From positions 625,750 to 689,749 of the forward strand of contig JACDQD010000009.1 of NCBI GenBank assembly GCA_019843655.1: DNA of 64,000 bases. The letters run 5' to 3'. The notes below the pieces were generated by a model. It was not told where the DNA came from and searched no databases. It saw nothing but the letters and a program-made list of their open reading frames with translations. Each line of letters starts with the position of its first letter. Position 1 is the first letter of the stretch. Positions 56,031 through 64,000 of this stretch are shown here, piece by piece. This DNA comes from Lethocerus indicus (Eukaryota > Arthropoda > Insecta > Hemiptera > Belostomatidae). The position numbers and the translations under genes are program-made.

Positions 56031-59000
56031 CCGTACCTGATATTTTCAATATATTATACGGTAGGATTGAATTTCAAAGTCAAAAAATAAAGTCTGTGAA
56101 ATAACAAATTTGAATGCGCCAGAAAAATAAACGCGTATTTAAATATAAACGATATTTTATTTTAAAAATTCTTTTATTTTCAATATATTATGTGTACCCA
56201 AAAGTAATCGACAATTTGATAAGATGTATTTCGGTGTCTTGAGGAGTTCCTCAAGAGAGGGGAACCGGAAAGTTGCCGGAGAGTTGTCGATAATATCGGT
56301 GAATATATAGTAGATTAATAATTAAAGTTTCTTTTTTAGCGAAATAAAATTAATTCCAAAGTTAAAATGTCGATTAATTTTTGGGTACCCCTAATATTAT
56401 ACGGTGGGATTGAATTGTGAAATATTAGTCTGGCTGTAGGGGGAGGTTTCACAAAATTTCAAATTTCAACGTGAAATATATTGAGGTGGAGAGAAAAAAA
56501 AAGGAAAAAGTTTATTAAATGCTATTATCGCACAGCCGAAAGCCAACAGTGTTATTGACTGTAAAATGCTATGCCCTATTTAAACTTGAAATTGAGTAAA
56601 ATGGGCCGACTGAAAGTCGAAAACGTTTTCGATTGATTTCACCCCCCCCCCCGTTTTCGTTTTTTCGCCGAAAAATCCAGGTACCGACGACGTTCAGCCA
56701 CAGTTTCGAGAAGCGCGACTACGTCATAAACGAACTGGTCGAAACGGAAAAGAACTACGTCGAAGTGCTGAGCACTCTGCAGAGGTCGTTCCTGAGACCG
56801 CTCTCGAACGTACTCAAGGAGGAAGATTTCAAACTGATCTTCGGTGGAATTAAGGTATCATTTCGCTCTTATATTTATTCGCCTATTCGCCTCACCTCAA
56901 CGGGTTTATCGGCCCCGTAAATCGTACAAAATATTTCTCGTTAAATATTCAGTTAAGTAAACAGTTTCAAAAACCGATTTTTGACTGCGGATCTCGAGCA
57001 GTTAAAAAACCGGGATAAAATGCAGTAATACGATGTAAAATAAAGACAGATCGAAGACCGACGTGGAATCTGAATATAAAGTTAAAAAAAATAAATTATT
57101 AGGGTACTAACGTATTATGCGGAGGCCACTAATTTTAGTGATTTTATTATTATTCAGACCCAAAAAATTATTAGATAGGGCAGTTAGTCACGCCGGTTTG
57201 ACAAGTCGTTATTGTTTTCTGCCACCGAAAAGGCAGGAGATTGAGGCGACGATTGAGTTAAGTATGACTCATTGGTTTTATGGATTGAATCGTATCGAGA
57301 TAAGGAAAGTAGAAATGGAATAATTTACGAACACAGAACCGTCGCGCGCAGCTCGCTCTAAATTAGCGGCCTCCGCACAATACCTAAGCACCATTGTTGG
57401 TGTACGACACTGGTCGACTTAAAAATATCGGGTCGACAACTAAATAATTGCGGATTTCGCCGACAAGTGGCGCGTTGTACATATTTTTAAGTGCGTCAAC
57501 ATCGCAGGCACAGATAAGCCGTAGATGGTTTCGAATGCAGGTATAAGATACATTCAGCTTCTCTGCAATGTCCCAGTGTTGAACCGTGGCGATCCGAATC
57601 ACGATAACGACCTTTATTCGGTCATCGTCGACCTCCACCGGACGTCAAGAAATGAACAATCCCCCGACCGGAATTTTTTTTTTTTAAGGCCTCATCACCG
57701 TACAGAAAATCCAAACACACTGGAACAGACTATCCAAATGGTCATAATTCCCATCTAATAGCTCCTGTAATGAAGCTCTGGGCCTTACTTTAGCACTAGG
57801 TCCGGGAATAGACTACCAAAAAGGTCAAAATTTTCTCCTCTGATAGCTCTTATTATCACTAATAGTATACAGAGCCGTGTCAGCACTAGGTACTGGAACA
57901 GACTACCCAAATGGTCGTAATTCCCCTCTAATAGCTCCTATAATAGTATCCTTATCACTAGGTACTGGAACAGACTGCCCAAATGGTCATAATTCCCCTC
58001 TAATAGCTCCTATAATAGTATCCTTATCACTAGGTACTGGAACAGACTACCCAAATGGTCATAATTCCCCTCTAATAGCTCCTATAATAGTATCCTTATC
58101 ACTAGGTACTGGAACAGACTACCCAAATGGTCGTAATTCCCCTCTAATAGCTCCTATAATAGTATCCTTATCACTAGGTACTGGAACAGACTGCCCAAAT
58201 GGTCATAATTCCCCTCTAATAGCTCCTATAATAGTATCCTTATCACTAGGTACTGGAACAGACTGCCCAAATGGTCATAATTCCCCTCTAATAGCTCCTA
58301 TAATAGTATCCTTATCACTAGGTACTGGAACAGACTGCCCAAATGGTCATAATTCCCTCAATAGCTCCTATAATAGTATCCTTATCACTAGGTACTGGAA
58401 CAGACTGCCCAAATGGTCATAATTTCTAATAGCTCCTATAATAGTATCCTTATCACTAGGTACTGGAACAGACTACCCAAATGGTCGTAATTCCCTCTAA
58501 TAGCTCCTATAATAGTATCCTTATCACTAGGTACTGGAACAGACTACCAAATAGGCGGAAAATAAAAATCAAACGCGACGGAAACGCCCACCGGTTCACC
58601 GCGATTTAGCTTTTATACGCACACAAAATTCGACCGGTCGATGTAATTTTGATACGAACGTTTCGAAAGGACCAAATATAAGGAATCTTATCTGCGCAAA
58701 GACGTACTTAAAAATATGTACAACGCCACTTCAACGTGTGTCGTCCAACCCCCGATAGTATCGGACCGCAGGTTTTAACGATTGGATTAATTTCACGCCA
58801 GGAGCTGTACGAGATCCACGTCGGTTTTCTTAGCCAGCTGCAGAAGGCGGTGGCGGCCGGAGGCAGCGGAGTCCGACTGAGCGAGGTGTTCCTGAACTGG
58901 CGCGAGAAATTTCTTGTCTCACGGCGATTACTGCGCCAACCTGACCAACCGCCCAGGACACGATACAGCACGCCTGCTCGAGGAGCGACCGGTCAACCAC

Positions 59001-62000
59001 GAAGTCATCGTATACTTGTGTTTTTGGCCCGGTTGGAATACCCGGACCGCCATCCTCAAAGTATATTTGTTTTCGCCATACCCGAATTCTTTATTTGGTT
59101 GGAATACTCGAGGCTGGTCGCCAGACCGGGATTTCGGCCACTCGCCATCCTCAATAGCGGTGTCAACCAAAGCACTTTTGGATGTCTTTCGGCCATCCTC
59201 ACTGTGCCGGTTGTTCTTTTCTATTTGGGACACCCAAAAGTAATCCAACATTTCGACTTTGGAATTCATTTTATTTCGTTAAAAAAGAAACTTTAATTAA
59301 TTAAATCTACTATATATATATGTAATTAAATCTACTATATATATATATTCACCGATATTATCGACAACTCTCCGCCGCCAAATTTTACGGAAAATTTTCG
59401 ATCGAGGAACTCCCCGAGACCGAAATACATCTTATCAAATTGTCGATTACTTTTGGGTACGCCCGATATATCCCAGAGATGCAGCACGCGCCGCCACTGA
59501 AGACGATGGCGTGCGGCCGAAACCCGTCTAGCGGAATACCGAACCGGCGAGAGGAGACGGAGAAACGCGCGAAATCAACGGTATACCGGGTATACGGTAT
59601 ACGCAAAATTCATTCTGGGGCCTGAATCACAACAATGAAATGCACACACTTTTTAAGTTTTTTACACACGGGCGATTTTATTGAATTATTATTACGCCAA
59701 TTAACACGAGAAACGAAAGGAAACAAAGATAGTATTAAATTAAGAAAATGCCGAATTCAAATTAATTCTTTGAAAAGTTAAAATTATCAAATAAAATACC
59801 TTCTACTTTTAAACAGTGTGCGTGTTATCTTCCGATTCAATAACTGATACTATTAGCCTGCAGTAGCTGAAATATTTAATATTATTTTATTATTTATATA
59901 AATTTTACGACTTGTACACTTAGTTTACGACTTAAACTGTTATAAACACTTCCTAAGCCCTTAAACAGGTGATATTGTTTTCAATTGTTTATGCCGGGAA
60001 TTTATGCGTATTTAACTGTAAAAATAATTCGAATAAGAAATATACAAAAAAAATACCTATTTGAGACCAAAACTACTGTGGCTTTTCTTATGATACGAAA
60101 ATTTTTTTTTTTTTCTATAAAAATGCGTTCTTATCGTTAAAAACCCTTCTAATATTTGTCTGTTTTTCGCAGAGGTGCCAACAGGAGGCGAACAACGGCA
60201 AGTTCAAACTGCGCGACATACTTTCCGTCCCAATGCAACGAATTCTCAAATATCACTTGCTTTTGGAAAAATTGCTCAAGGAAACGCTGCCCGTGAGTTT
60301 TTATATATTACGAATTTATATTAATTTATGATAGCGGCAGTTCATTTCACGTTTTCACTGCTCTAAACAGGTTTCTACCATTTTTTAAATCTTATCGTAG
60401 GGTTTATACAGGTTTCTATCGCGTTATCGTGGATGCACCGTATTTTTCGCATTGTTTGTATCGCATTTTTCGTGTTTTCACGGGTTTATACAGACAGGTT
60501 TTCACCGCTTTTCTCTAATCTGTATTATTTTTTTCGTGTTTTTTCACGTATTTACACAGGTTTCTATCAATTCCCTCATCTTCTGTACTTATACAGTTTT
60601 TCACCACATTTTTTTCAGGTTTACACTACATTTACACTCGTGGTTCTATAGAAAAGAAGAAAAACAACACTGCGCCGCTTTATTCTCCGGTTCCTACAGA
60701 TTTTTTCGTGTTTTCACGCTTTTATGCAAGTTTTCGCCCCCTTTTCGTTGTAAAAGCCCATCCAAAGGTCCCGTCCTTATAAAGAACGGCTTTTTTCTGT
60801 TTTTAAATTGCAGAAAATCAGCAAAAACAATCATCTCCTTTTACTTCATCTGCTCTTATTTCATCCGCTCTTATCTGCGTTTTTTTCATTTCAGAATCAC
60901 GAGGACTATAGGGGCCTGGAAAGGGCGAGGGAGGCTATGGTCGACGTTGCTCAATATATTAACGAAGTCAAAAGGGACAGCGATACTCTGCAAATTATGG
61001 CCGACATACAGGTACGATATATATATATTGTGGTCTGCGCGGCATCGGAATATTGTGGATTTTTTGTGTTTTCTGTGAGAGGAAAACACTGATGACATGT
61101 GCACAGCGCTACTGAAGACGGCGAGCGTCGAAACCGCCCGGGTCTAGCGAAAGACCGAACCGCGAAAGGAGACAGAACACAACAAATCTACAGTATAATA
61201 TATGGTGCGACGCAAGTTTTATATCATTGAATTATACCAAGTGTAGGTTTATGAGCCCCAATATAATTTAATCTACGGAATAAGCAGTAGATTATTTTGA
61301 ATCGAAATTTCGGCTATTATCCGTATTATTATCACTGACTAACTTCCGGTGGGATCGCGTAATCATTAGGGATACCCAAAAGTAATCGACATTTTGACTT
61401 TGGAATTCGTTTTATTTCGCTAAAAAAGAAACTTCAATTATTAATCTACCAATATTATCGACAACTCTCCGGCAACTTTTCCGGCAAAAATGCTGTTTTT
61501 AGCCCCAAAATCGACCCAAAAATGCGGTTTTTAGGCCCAAAATCGATCCAAAAAATGTTTTCAATTCGCTTTAGCCATTATTAGGCTACCATATTATTGA
61601 CAAAACTTTTAAAAATGCTGTTTTTAAAATTCGACCGAAAAATGCGGTTTTTAGGCCCAAAATCGACCCGAAAATACTGTTTTTAAGCCCAAATTCGCTC
61701 CAAAAATGCAGTTTTCAGGCCCAAAATCCAACAAAAATGCGGTTTTTAGGCCCAAAATCGAACCAAAAATACTGTTTTTAGGCCCAAAATCGACCAGAAA
61801 ATGCGGTTTTTAGGCCCAAAATCTACCCGAAAACGCGGTTTTTAAGCCCAAAATCCACCCAAAATTGCGGTTTTGAGACCCTAAATCGACCCGAAAATGC
61901 GGTTTTTAGGGCCAAATTCAAGAAGACAACTTGTTGCAAAAAGTAGGGCTGCTCGTGCAATTCTATTTGTTTATCGAGCCTCGGCAATTAAATTACCGAT

Positions 62001-62526
62001 TCAATTTTTACCCCTCCGTGGGTTAATTTACAAAGATTGATTTTTTTCTAATCTAATATCGGACAAATTTAGGTTTTTCATGCACTGTTTGTGGTGACTC
62101 CTGGCCGGAATATAAGTGCCAGTTTGTTGCAAGAGATTATAAACAATTGTGAAATCGGACTGTTGCAATAATCGTTTCCGATTTCGTGGGGTGGTGGGGG
62201 GGCAACGAATGTTTGTTCGATTGTTGTCTAAAATATCGTTTTGGTTGGCAGGCCAGTATATCCGACTGGGACCTGTTGGACAGTATCAAGCTGAAGGATT
62301 ACGGCAGGTTGATCAAGGACGGCGAGCTCAGGATAAGAGCGCACAACGACCAGAAGGTCAAAGTCAGGTCTGTTAGTCAAATTATTGCGGTCGTTTTTCA
62401 AAATATTGTCGCGCAGCATACTTTATATACCTCGTACACAAACACATCTTAATTTTTCTATTTCCTCCTTTTCACAGATACGTGTTCATCTTCGACAAGG
62501 TCATGCTCATGTGCAAAGCCGTCAGG
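40369..62526 (+). CDS. Vav: Vav guanine nucleotide exchange factor, 5' two thirds (continues beyond window)
   Basis: Vav proteins are tyrosine-regulated exchange factors for Rho/Rac GTPases at the plasma membrane. Eleven exons are recognised: 40369-40584, 50498-50673, 51972-52037, 53440-53623, about 55216-55350, 56681-56854, 58802-59009, 60173-60292, 60895-61011, 62252-62367 and 62478-62526. In order: a CH domain (residues about 1-130), an acidic autoinhibitory region with three tyrosine motifs (EDIYRNL, DEEIYEDL, NEEIYQDL), a DH domain from ELVETEKNYVEVLSTLQ through LRDILSVPMQRILKYHLLLEKLLKET to NEVKRDSDTLQIMADIQ, and the start of the PH domain (KDYGRLIKDGELRI, YVFIFDKVMLMCKA). The order and the intron-split motifs are those of Vav. 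Exon 7 carries about three one-base shifts. The rest of PH and any C1, SH3 and SH2 regions lie to the right. Confidence 0.93.
40649..41501 (-). pseudogene. Three tandem copies of the ANAPC4 intron 3/exon 4 junction
   Basis: Units of about 301 bp (40649-40950, 40951-41250, 41251-41501) are homologous, in reverse complement, to 28265-28605. On the minus strand each reads intron end (TTTAGAATAGAG...GTAAAGGATT region), acceptor TTCCAG and then exon: DSxSYHLPKLPPIVQD and, in complete units, MSEESDEELEDRKKAMDQTD, against DSASTYLPKLPPISRTF and MSEDSDEVLEDTKKVMDQTN in ANAPC4. The frame stays open and ends soon after at TAG. They lie in Vav intron 1, so they are not part of Vav. Confidence 0.88.
41880..42300. 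mobile_element. FBm copy in Vav intron 1
   Basis: Left arm CGGCCGCTCGCCGTCTTCAG, centre TCACATGTACTGTAGTGTC, right arm TACTGAAGATGGCGAGCGGCC, tail GAGAGGAGACAGAAACATCAC. A microsatellite-rich insertion lies at the centre. Confidence 0.75.
43100..43650. repeat. Diverged duplication in Vav intron 1
   Basis: GAAGTAGGTTATACTAGAAG/ATAACCCGACTTGTT at 43150 returns as GAAGTAGGTTACACCGGGAG/ATAACCTGACTTATC at 43595. TAGGTTTTATTACGGAGTATCC near 43332 may be a third. The remainder of 42300-50220 is AT-rich intron with elements listed separately. Confidence 0.55.
44675..44740. repeat. (TA)n tract
   Basis: About 30 TA units. Similar tracts in this intron lie near 43045-43090, 46203-46244, 46708-46766, 47899-47954, 48171-48224, 48924-48958, 49379-49432, 49643-49680 and 49924-49960. 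Confidence 0.95.
47200..47660. mobile_element. FBm copies
   Basis: A fragment at 47215-47310 (CCCATCTTCAGTAGCGC) is followed by a fuller copy: TTTCGCTAGACCGGTTTCGG, CAGTGCAGTGAGGATGCCC and TACTGAAGATGGCGAGCGG. Confidence 0.65.
47953..48170. mobile_element. MarT copy between two (TA)n tracts
   Basis: Left end TTGGTTGGCAACTAAATAATTGCGG, right end CCGCAATGACTTAGTTGCCGAACC; about 217 bp. TA runs touch both ends. No transposase. Confidence 0.78.
49255..49385 (+). repeat. Dispersed repeat shared with 55885-55990
   Basis: GGGAGGATTTAGATTCGTAGG, GATATTCAATCTGCCCTTC and CCTATTGATTGTC followed by (TA)n are present in both places in the same order. Shortened versions lie at 55575-55610 and 55730-55755. 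Confidence 0.75.
49447..49645 (+). mobile_element. MarC copy between (TA)n tracts
   Basis: TACCCAAAAGTAATCGACAAT to GTTTGATTACTTTTGGGTA. TA runs lie on both sides (49379-49432 and 49643-49680), and the flanking GACAATCAATAG occurs in inverted form beyond them. Confidence 0.72.
50222..50425 (+). mobile_element. MarC copy 75 bases before Vav exon 2
   Basis: AAAAGTAATCGACAATTTG to TTGGATTACTTTTGGGGG. A shorter reverse-oriented piece lies at 49980-50085. Confidence 0.72.
50498..50673 (+). CDS. Vav: Vav exon 2 (CH domain, second part)
   Basis: The acceptor TGTTCCAG and donor GCC|GTAAGT bound FLCLRNIKLFLQACHDYFGL and LFEPSMLFDLTDFLRVLYTLSKL, the second half of the CH domain. It is preceded by an intron of nearly 10 kb. 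Confidence 0.93.
50735..51835. mobile_element. Array of nested FBm copies in Vav intron 2
   Basis: At least five arm pairs alternate: CGTCTTCAGTAGCGCTGTGT, GCATCCTCACTGCACTGTCAC, CAGTGAGGATGCCC, GCGCTACTGAAGACGGGGCG and GAAACCGGTCTGGCGAAAGAC. Orientation alternates, so the field folds on itself repeatedly. It fills nearly the whole of intron 2. Confidence 0.78.
51972..52037 (+). CDS. Vav: Vav exon 3 (first regulatory tyrosine)
   Basis: A 66-base exon after CTTTTACAG encoding GFSVHKPRSLSQEDIYRNLNS. The tyrosine of EDIYRNL corresponds to the first acidic-region tyrosine of vertebrate Vav (EEIYSGL). The donor is AA|GTGAGT. Confidence 0.88.
52830..53438 (+). repeat. About 164-bp tandem repeat ending at the Vav exon 4 acceptor
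   Basis: GGGACAG.GTCGTTTC.GAAGACGGG recurs near 52837, 52947, 53110 and 53274, with TTTCGGG.AAGTCG, GACTTCGG.GATGATG, CGAAAGTCCGGAG and TTCAACGTCTTAAGTAGACGCC between. The last unit runs into TTAAGTTGGCGCC and TTGGACAG|TGGCGG, the exon-4 start at 53440. Confidence 0.85.
53440..53623 (+). CDS. Vav: Vav exon 4 (second regulatory tyrosine)
   Basis: The start at 53440, after TTGTTGGACAG, is the one that restores phase with exon 3. It encodes a Gly-rich linker, RSPEDVFRPFTIKSPQLEDRDEEIYEDLCYITF and then the donor GAG|GTACAC. The acceptor sits at the end of a 164-bp tandem-repeat field. Confidence 0.8.
53880..54650. repeat. Degenerate CTAGTACTAGTGATGGAAT minisatellite
   Basis: Words CTAGTACTAGTGATGGAAT, TAGTATCAGTGACGGAATCG and GTGCTAGTGAAG recur irregularly at about 20-35 bp. 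Longer blocks (such as GAATCGTAGTGCTA.CGAA.GAAAGCTAGTACTAGTGGCG) are duplicated near 54080 and 54265. Confidence 0.8.
54690..54868 (+). mobile_element. MarC copy
   Basis: TGTACCCAAAAGTAATCGAC to TTTGATTACTTTCGGG, with the AATTTATAATATTTCGG variant in the coding remnant. Confidence 0.65.
55216..55350 (+). CDS. Vav: Vav exon 5 (third regulatory tyrosine)
   Basis: It encodes SEECLDYDTRTRNEEIYQDLC and a Ser/Thr/Pro end before the donor CTA|GTAAGA. The start is uncertain. The obvious acceptor AACAG|CAATGCC is one base out of phase with exon 4. A weaker AG within GAAGAG|GGC would be in phase. Confidence 0.72.
55495..56030 (-). mobile_element. Three truncated MarC left ends, each beside (TA)n
   Basis: AAAGTAATC.GACATT..GACATTGGAATTCATTTTATTT recurs at about 55508, 55660 and 55805, each followed by CAACTTGGTTTCAATTGC and (two of three directly) a TA run. 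A repeated unit of about 145 bp has been amplified in tandem. Confidence 0.65.
56193..56398 (+). mobile_element. MarC copy before Vav exon 6
   Basis: TGTACCCAAAAGTAATCGAC to AAATGTCGATTAATTTTTGGG; full-length but for a small loss in the NLPEKW segment. Confidence 0.72.
56681..56854 (+). CDS. Vav: Vav exon 6 (DH domain start)
   Basis: After AAAATCCAG it encodes VPTTFSHSFEKRDYVINELV and ETEKNYVEVLSTLQRSFLRP, the conserved first helix of the DH domain. It ends FGGIK|GTATCA; 58 codons, frame intact. Confidence 0.93.
57418..57640 (-). mobile_element. MarT fragment with transposase helix-turn-helix remnant
   Basis: TCGACAACTAAATAATTGCGG at 57431 is a MarT end. The minus strand from 57638 reads MEVDDDRIKVVI, HWDIAEKLNVSYTCIRNHLR, the N-terminal DNA-binding part of mariner transposase. 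There is no DDE domain. Confidence 0.7.
57880..58555 (+). repeat. 72-bp tandem repeat, about nine units
   Basis: Units are nearly identical: ACTAGGTACTGGAACAGACT, CCCAAATGGTCATAATTCCC, TCTAATAGCTCCTATAATAG. Because 72 is a multiple of 3, one frame stays open for 181 codons as a 24-residue repeat, which I regard as incidental. It lies in the Vav intron before exon 7. A diverged unit lies at 57715-57790. Confidence 0.95.
58802..59009 (+). CDS. Vav: Vav exon 7 (DH domain, frame breaks)
   Basis: After CACGCCAG it encodes ELYEIHVGFLSQLQKAV and LSEVFLNWREKFL. Homology then moves to the next frame for GDYCANLTN, to a third for AQDTIQHACSRS, and back for VNHEVI before the donor ATC|GTATAC. The segment HEVI|RCQQEANNGKFK across the next junction is as expected. 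Confidence 0.85.
59224..59462 (-). mobile_element. MarC copy just after Vav exon 7
   Basis: ACACCCAAAAGTAATCCAAC to CAAATTGTCGATTACTTTTGGG. The TCTACTATATATATATGTAATTAAA segment is duplicated inside. It sits between two FBm halves at 59110-59225 and 59475-59560, so it may have inserted into an FBm copy. Confidence 0.75.
60173..60292 (+). CDS. Vav: Vav exon 8 (DH core)
   Basis: Exactly 40 codons between TTTTCGCAG and CCC|GTGAGT. It holds the DH signature LRDILSVPMQRILKYHLLLE, which lines the GTPase-binding face in this family. Confidence 0.94.
60895..61011 (+). CDS. Vav: Vav exon 9 (DH end)
   Basis: Thirty-nine codons after TCATTTCAG: NHEDYRGLERAREAMVDVAQ, YINEVKRDSDTLQIMADIQ, donor CAG|GTACGA. 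It corresponds to the last long DH helix leading into PH. Confidence 0.93.
61085..61190. mobile_element. FBm right arm in Vav intron 9
   Basis: CACAGCGCTACTGAAGACGGCGAGCG followed by GTCTAGCGAAAGACCGAACC and GGAGACAGAACACAACAAATC. The left arm is missing. Confidence 0.6.
61372..61485 (-). mobile_element. MarC left part
   Basis: GATACCCAAAAGTAATCGACA to ACTTTTCCGGCAAAAATGC; interrupted by the start of the AAAATGCGGTTTTTAGG array. Confidence 0.65.
61490..61925 (+). repeat. About 31-bp minisatellite, first field
   Basis: The consensus is close to AAAATGCGGTTTTTAGGCCC followed by AAAATCGACCC. It starts inside the truncated MarC copy, in the intron between Vav exons 9 and 10. Confidence 0.92.
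62252..62367 (+). CDS. Vav: Vav exon 10 (PH start)
   Basis: After TTGGTTGGCAG it encodes ASISDWDLLDSIKLKDYGRL and IKDGELRIRAHNDQKVKV, the DH-PH linker and first PH strands. It ends in a split Arg codon AG|GTCTGT. Confidence 0.92.
62478..62526 (+). CDS. Vav: Vav exon 11 (PH strand)
   Basis: After TTCACAG it encodes YVFIFDKVMLMCKAVR, a short 49-base exon completing the split codon. The donor is AGG|GTGAGT. It matches the PH strand 'YAFLLDKALLICK' of vertebrate Vav in position and pattern. Confidence 0.9.
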
Positions 62527-62739
62527 GTGAGTTATGTCTTCTGTTTGAAATGGTTGATTTTCGATCAGACACCAGGATCTAGCGCAATTTTTATGAAAAT
62601 AGTTTTAAGACCCAACAGAATTTATTTCTTATATTTATTGTATACCAAGGGCATCGACAGGTACGGCCCAAAAATCAAATTTTATTCAATTTTTCGGAAT
62701 GGTTAAAAATCTCTTTTAGACACTTGGGGATCGAATATG

Positions 62740-64000
62740 GGGCAAATCGTTTTTTAGGCGCAAAATCGGCTCAAAAAACGGTTTGTGGGACCAGAAATGC
62801 GATTTTTAGGCCCAAGTATGCGGTTCTAGGGCCCAAAAATGCGGTTTTTAGGCCCAAAATGCTGTTTTTAGGCTAAAAATACGGCATTTAGGTACAAAAA
62901 TGCAGTTTTTAGGCGCAAATTAGCTCAAAAATGCGATTTCTAAGCCCCAAAGATGATGTTTTTATTCGTAAAATCATCTCAAAAATGCAGTTGTTAGGCG
63001 TCAAATCATCTCAAAAAAAACGGTTTTTAGGACCAAAAATGCAGTTTTTAGGCCCAAAATAGACCCGAAAATACTGTTTTTAAGCCCAAAATCCACCCAA
63101 AAACGGTTTTAGGACCAAAATGGTTATTAGGCTAAAAATCGACCTGAAAATGCGGTTTTAGGCCCAAAATAGACCAAAATGCAGTTTTTAGGCCCATAAA
63201 GGAGTTTTTAGGTGCAAAACCAGCTCAGAAATACGGTTTTTTTGCTTTAAGGCCCAAATCGACCCGAAAATGCGGTTTTAGGCCCAAAATCGACCCAAAA
63301 ATGCGGTTTTAGGCCCAAATCGACCCTGGGAAAATGCGGTTTTAGCCAAAATCCAAATCGAAAATGCGGTTTTAAGCCAAAATCCTAGCCCAAAACGACC
63401 CAAAATGCGGTTTTAGGCCCAAAAAAATGGCCCAAAATGACCCAAATCGGTTTTAAGCCCAAAATCCTCCAAAATGCGTTTTTAGGCCCCAAAATGCGGT
63501 TTTAGGCCCAAAATCGACCCTAAAATGCGGTTTTAGGCCCAAAATCGACCCGGTTTTAAGCCCAAATCCTCCCAAAATGCGGTTTTAAGCCCAAAATCCT
63601 CCCAAAATGCGGTTTTTAGACCCAAAATGCGGTTTTGTCCAAAATCGCGGTTTTAGCCCAAAATACCCAAAATGCGGTTTTTATGCGGTTTTAGGCCCAA
63701 AATCGACCAAAATGCGGTTTTAGGCCCAAAATCGGACCCAAAATGCGGTTTTTAGGCCCAAAATCGAAAATGCGGTTTTAGGCCCAAAAGACCCCCAAAA
63801 TCCTCCCAAAATGCCCCAAAATCCTCCCAAAATTTTTAGAAAAATGCGGTTAAGTTTTCCAAAATCCTCCCCTGAAAATGCGCCCCATATCCTCGCGGTT
63901 TTTGACCCAGTTTTTGATTCCGAAAATGCGGTTTTAGGCCCAAATCGACCCGAAAATGCGGTTTTTAAGCCCAAAATCCTCCCAAAATGCGGTTTTAGAC
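62740..64000 (+). repeat. About 31-bp minisatellite, second field, runs off the window
   Basis: The same unit as at 61490-61925, more degenerate, with many single-base losses and partial units. It follows Vav exon 11 and extends beyond base 64000. Confidence 0.92.

Noticed and set aside
57877..58422. 181-codon open frame with 24-residue repeats
   Set aside because: It arises from a 72-bp tandem array inside a Vav intron, with no splice or start support.

Overview
The window is nuclear DNA from an arthropod, most likely an insect. Genes are split into short exons with GT..AG introns, intergenic and intronic DNA is packed with mariner-type, piggyBac-type and foldback repeats, and there is an array of TTAGG, the usual arthropod telomere unit. 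No bacterial operons, rRNA genes or CRISPR arrays were seen. The species cannot be named from the sequence alone.

Layout. (1) 701-7117, minus strand: five exons of an AMP-forming acyl-CoA synthetase of the 4-coumarate-CoA-ligase/luciferase type; its 3' end lies left of the window. The introns hold three tandem-repeat fields. (2) 7118-20500: no gene supported. It holds stacked mariner-derived MITEs, a high-copy inverted-repeat MITE, a 2.2 kb foldback-like element whose arms are 13-bp minisatellites, long (TA)n tracts and a (TTAGG)n array. (3) 20605-24130, minus strand: an unrecognised low-complexity protein gene with a hydrophobic N-terminus, head-to-head with (4) ANAPC4 (24780-31167, plus strand), which is complete in five exons. 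(5) 34028-35211, plus strand: a probable linker-histone-like (H15) domain split over two phase-compatible exons. (6) 40369 to the right edge, plus strand: the first eleven recognised exons of Vav, covering the CH domain, acidic tyrosine region, DH domain and start of the PH domain. The rest of PH and any C1/SH3/SH2 domains lie beyond the window.

The genes have unrelated roles: lipid activation, the anaphase-promoting complex, chromatin, and Rho-family GTPase exchange. No functional cluster is implied. Conserved exons of the synthetase, ANAPC4 and Vav each contain one-base shifts that break frame although homology continues. This pattern fits residual long-read assembly error better than three independent pseudogenes.

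Most noteworthy: three tandem copies of an ANAPC4 intron-3/exon-4 junction, in reverse orientation, inside Vav intron 1; the foldback-like element with minisatellite arms; a 0.55 kb inverted duplication with one copy in ANAPC4 intron 1 and the other downstream of the gene; and a 164-bp tandem repeat that repeatedly copies the splice-acceptor region of Vav exon 4.
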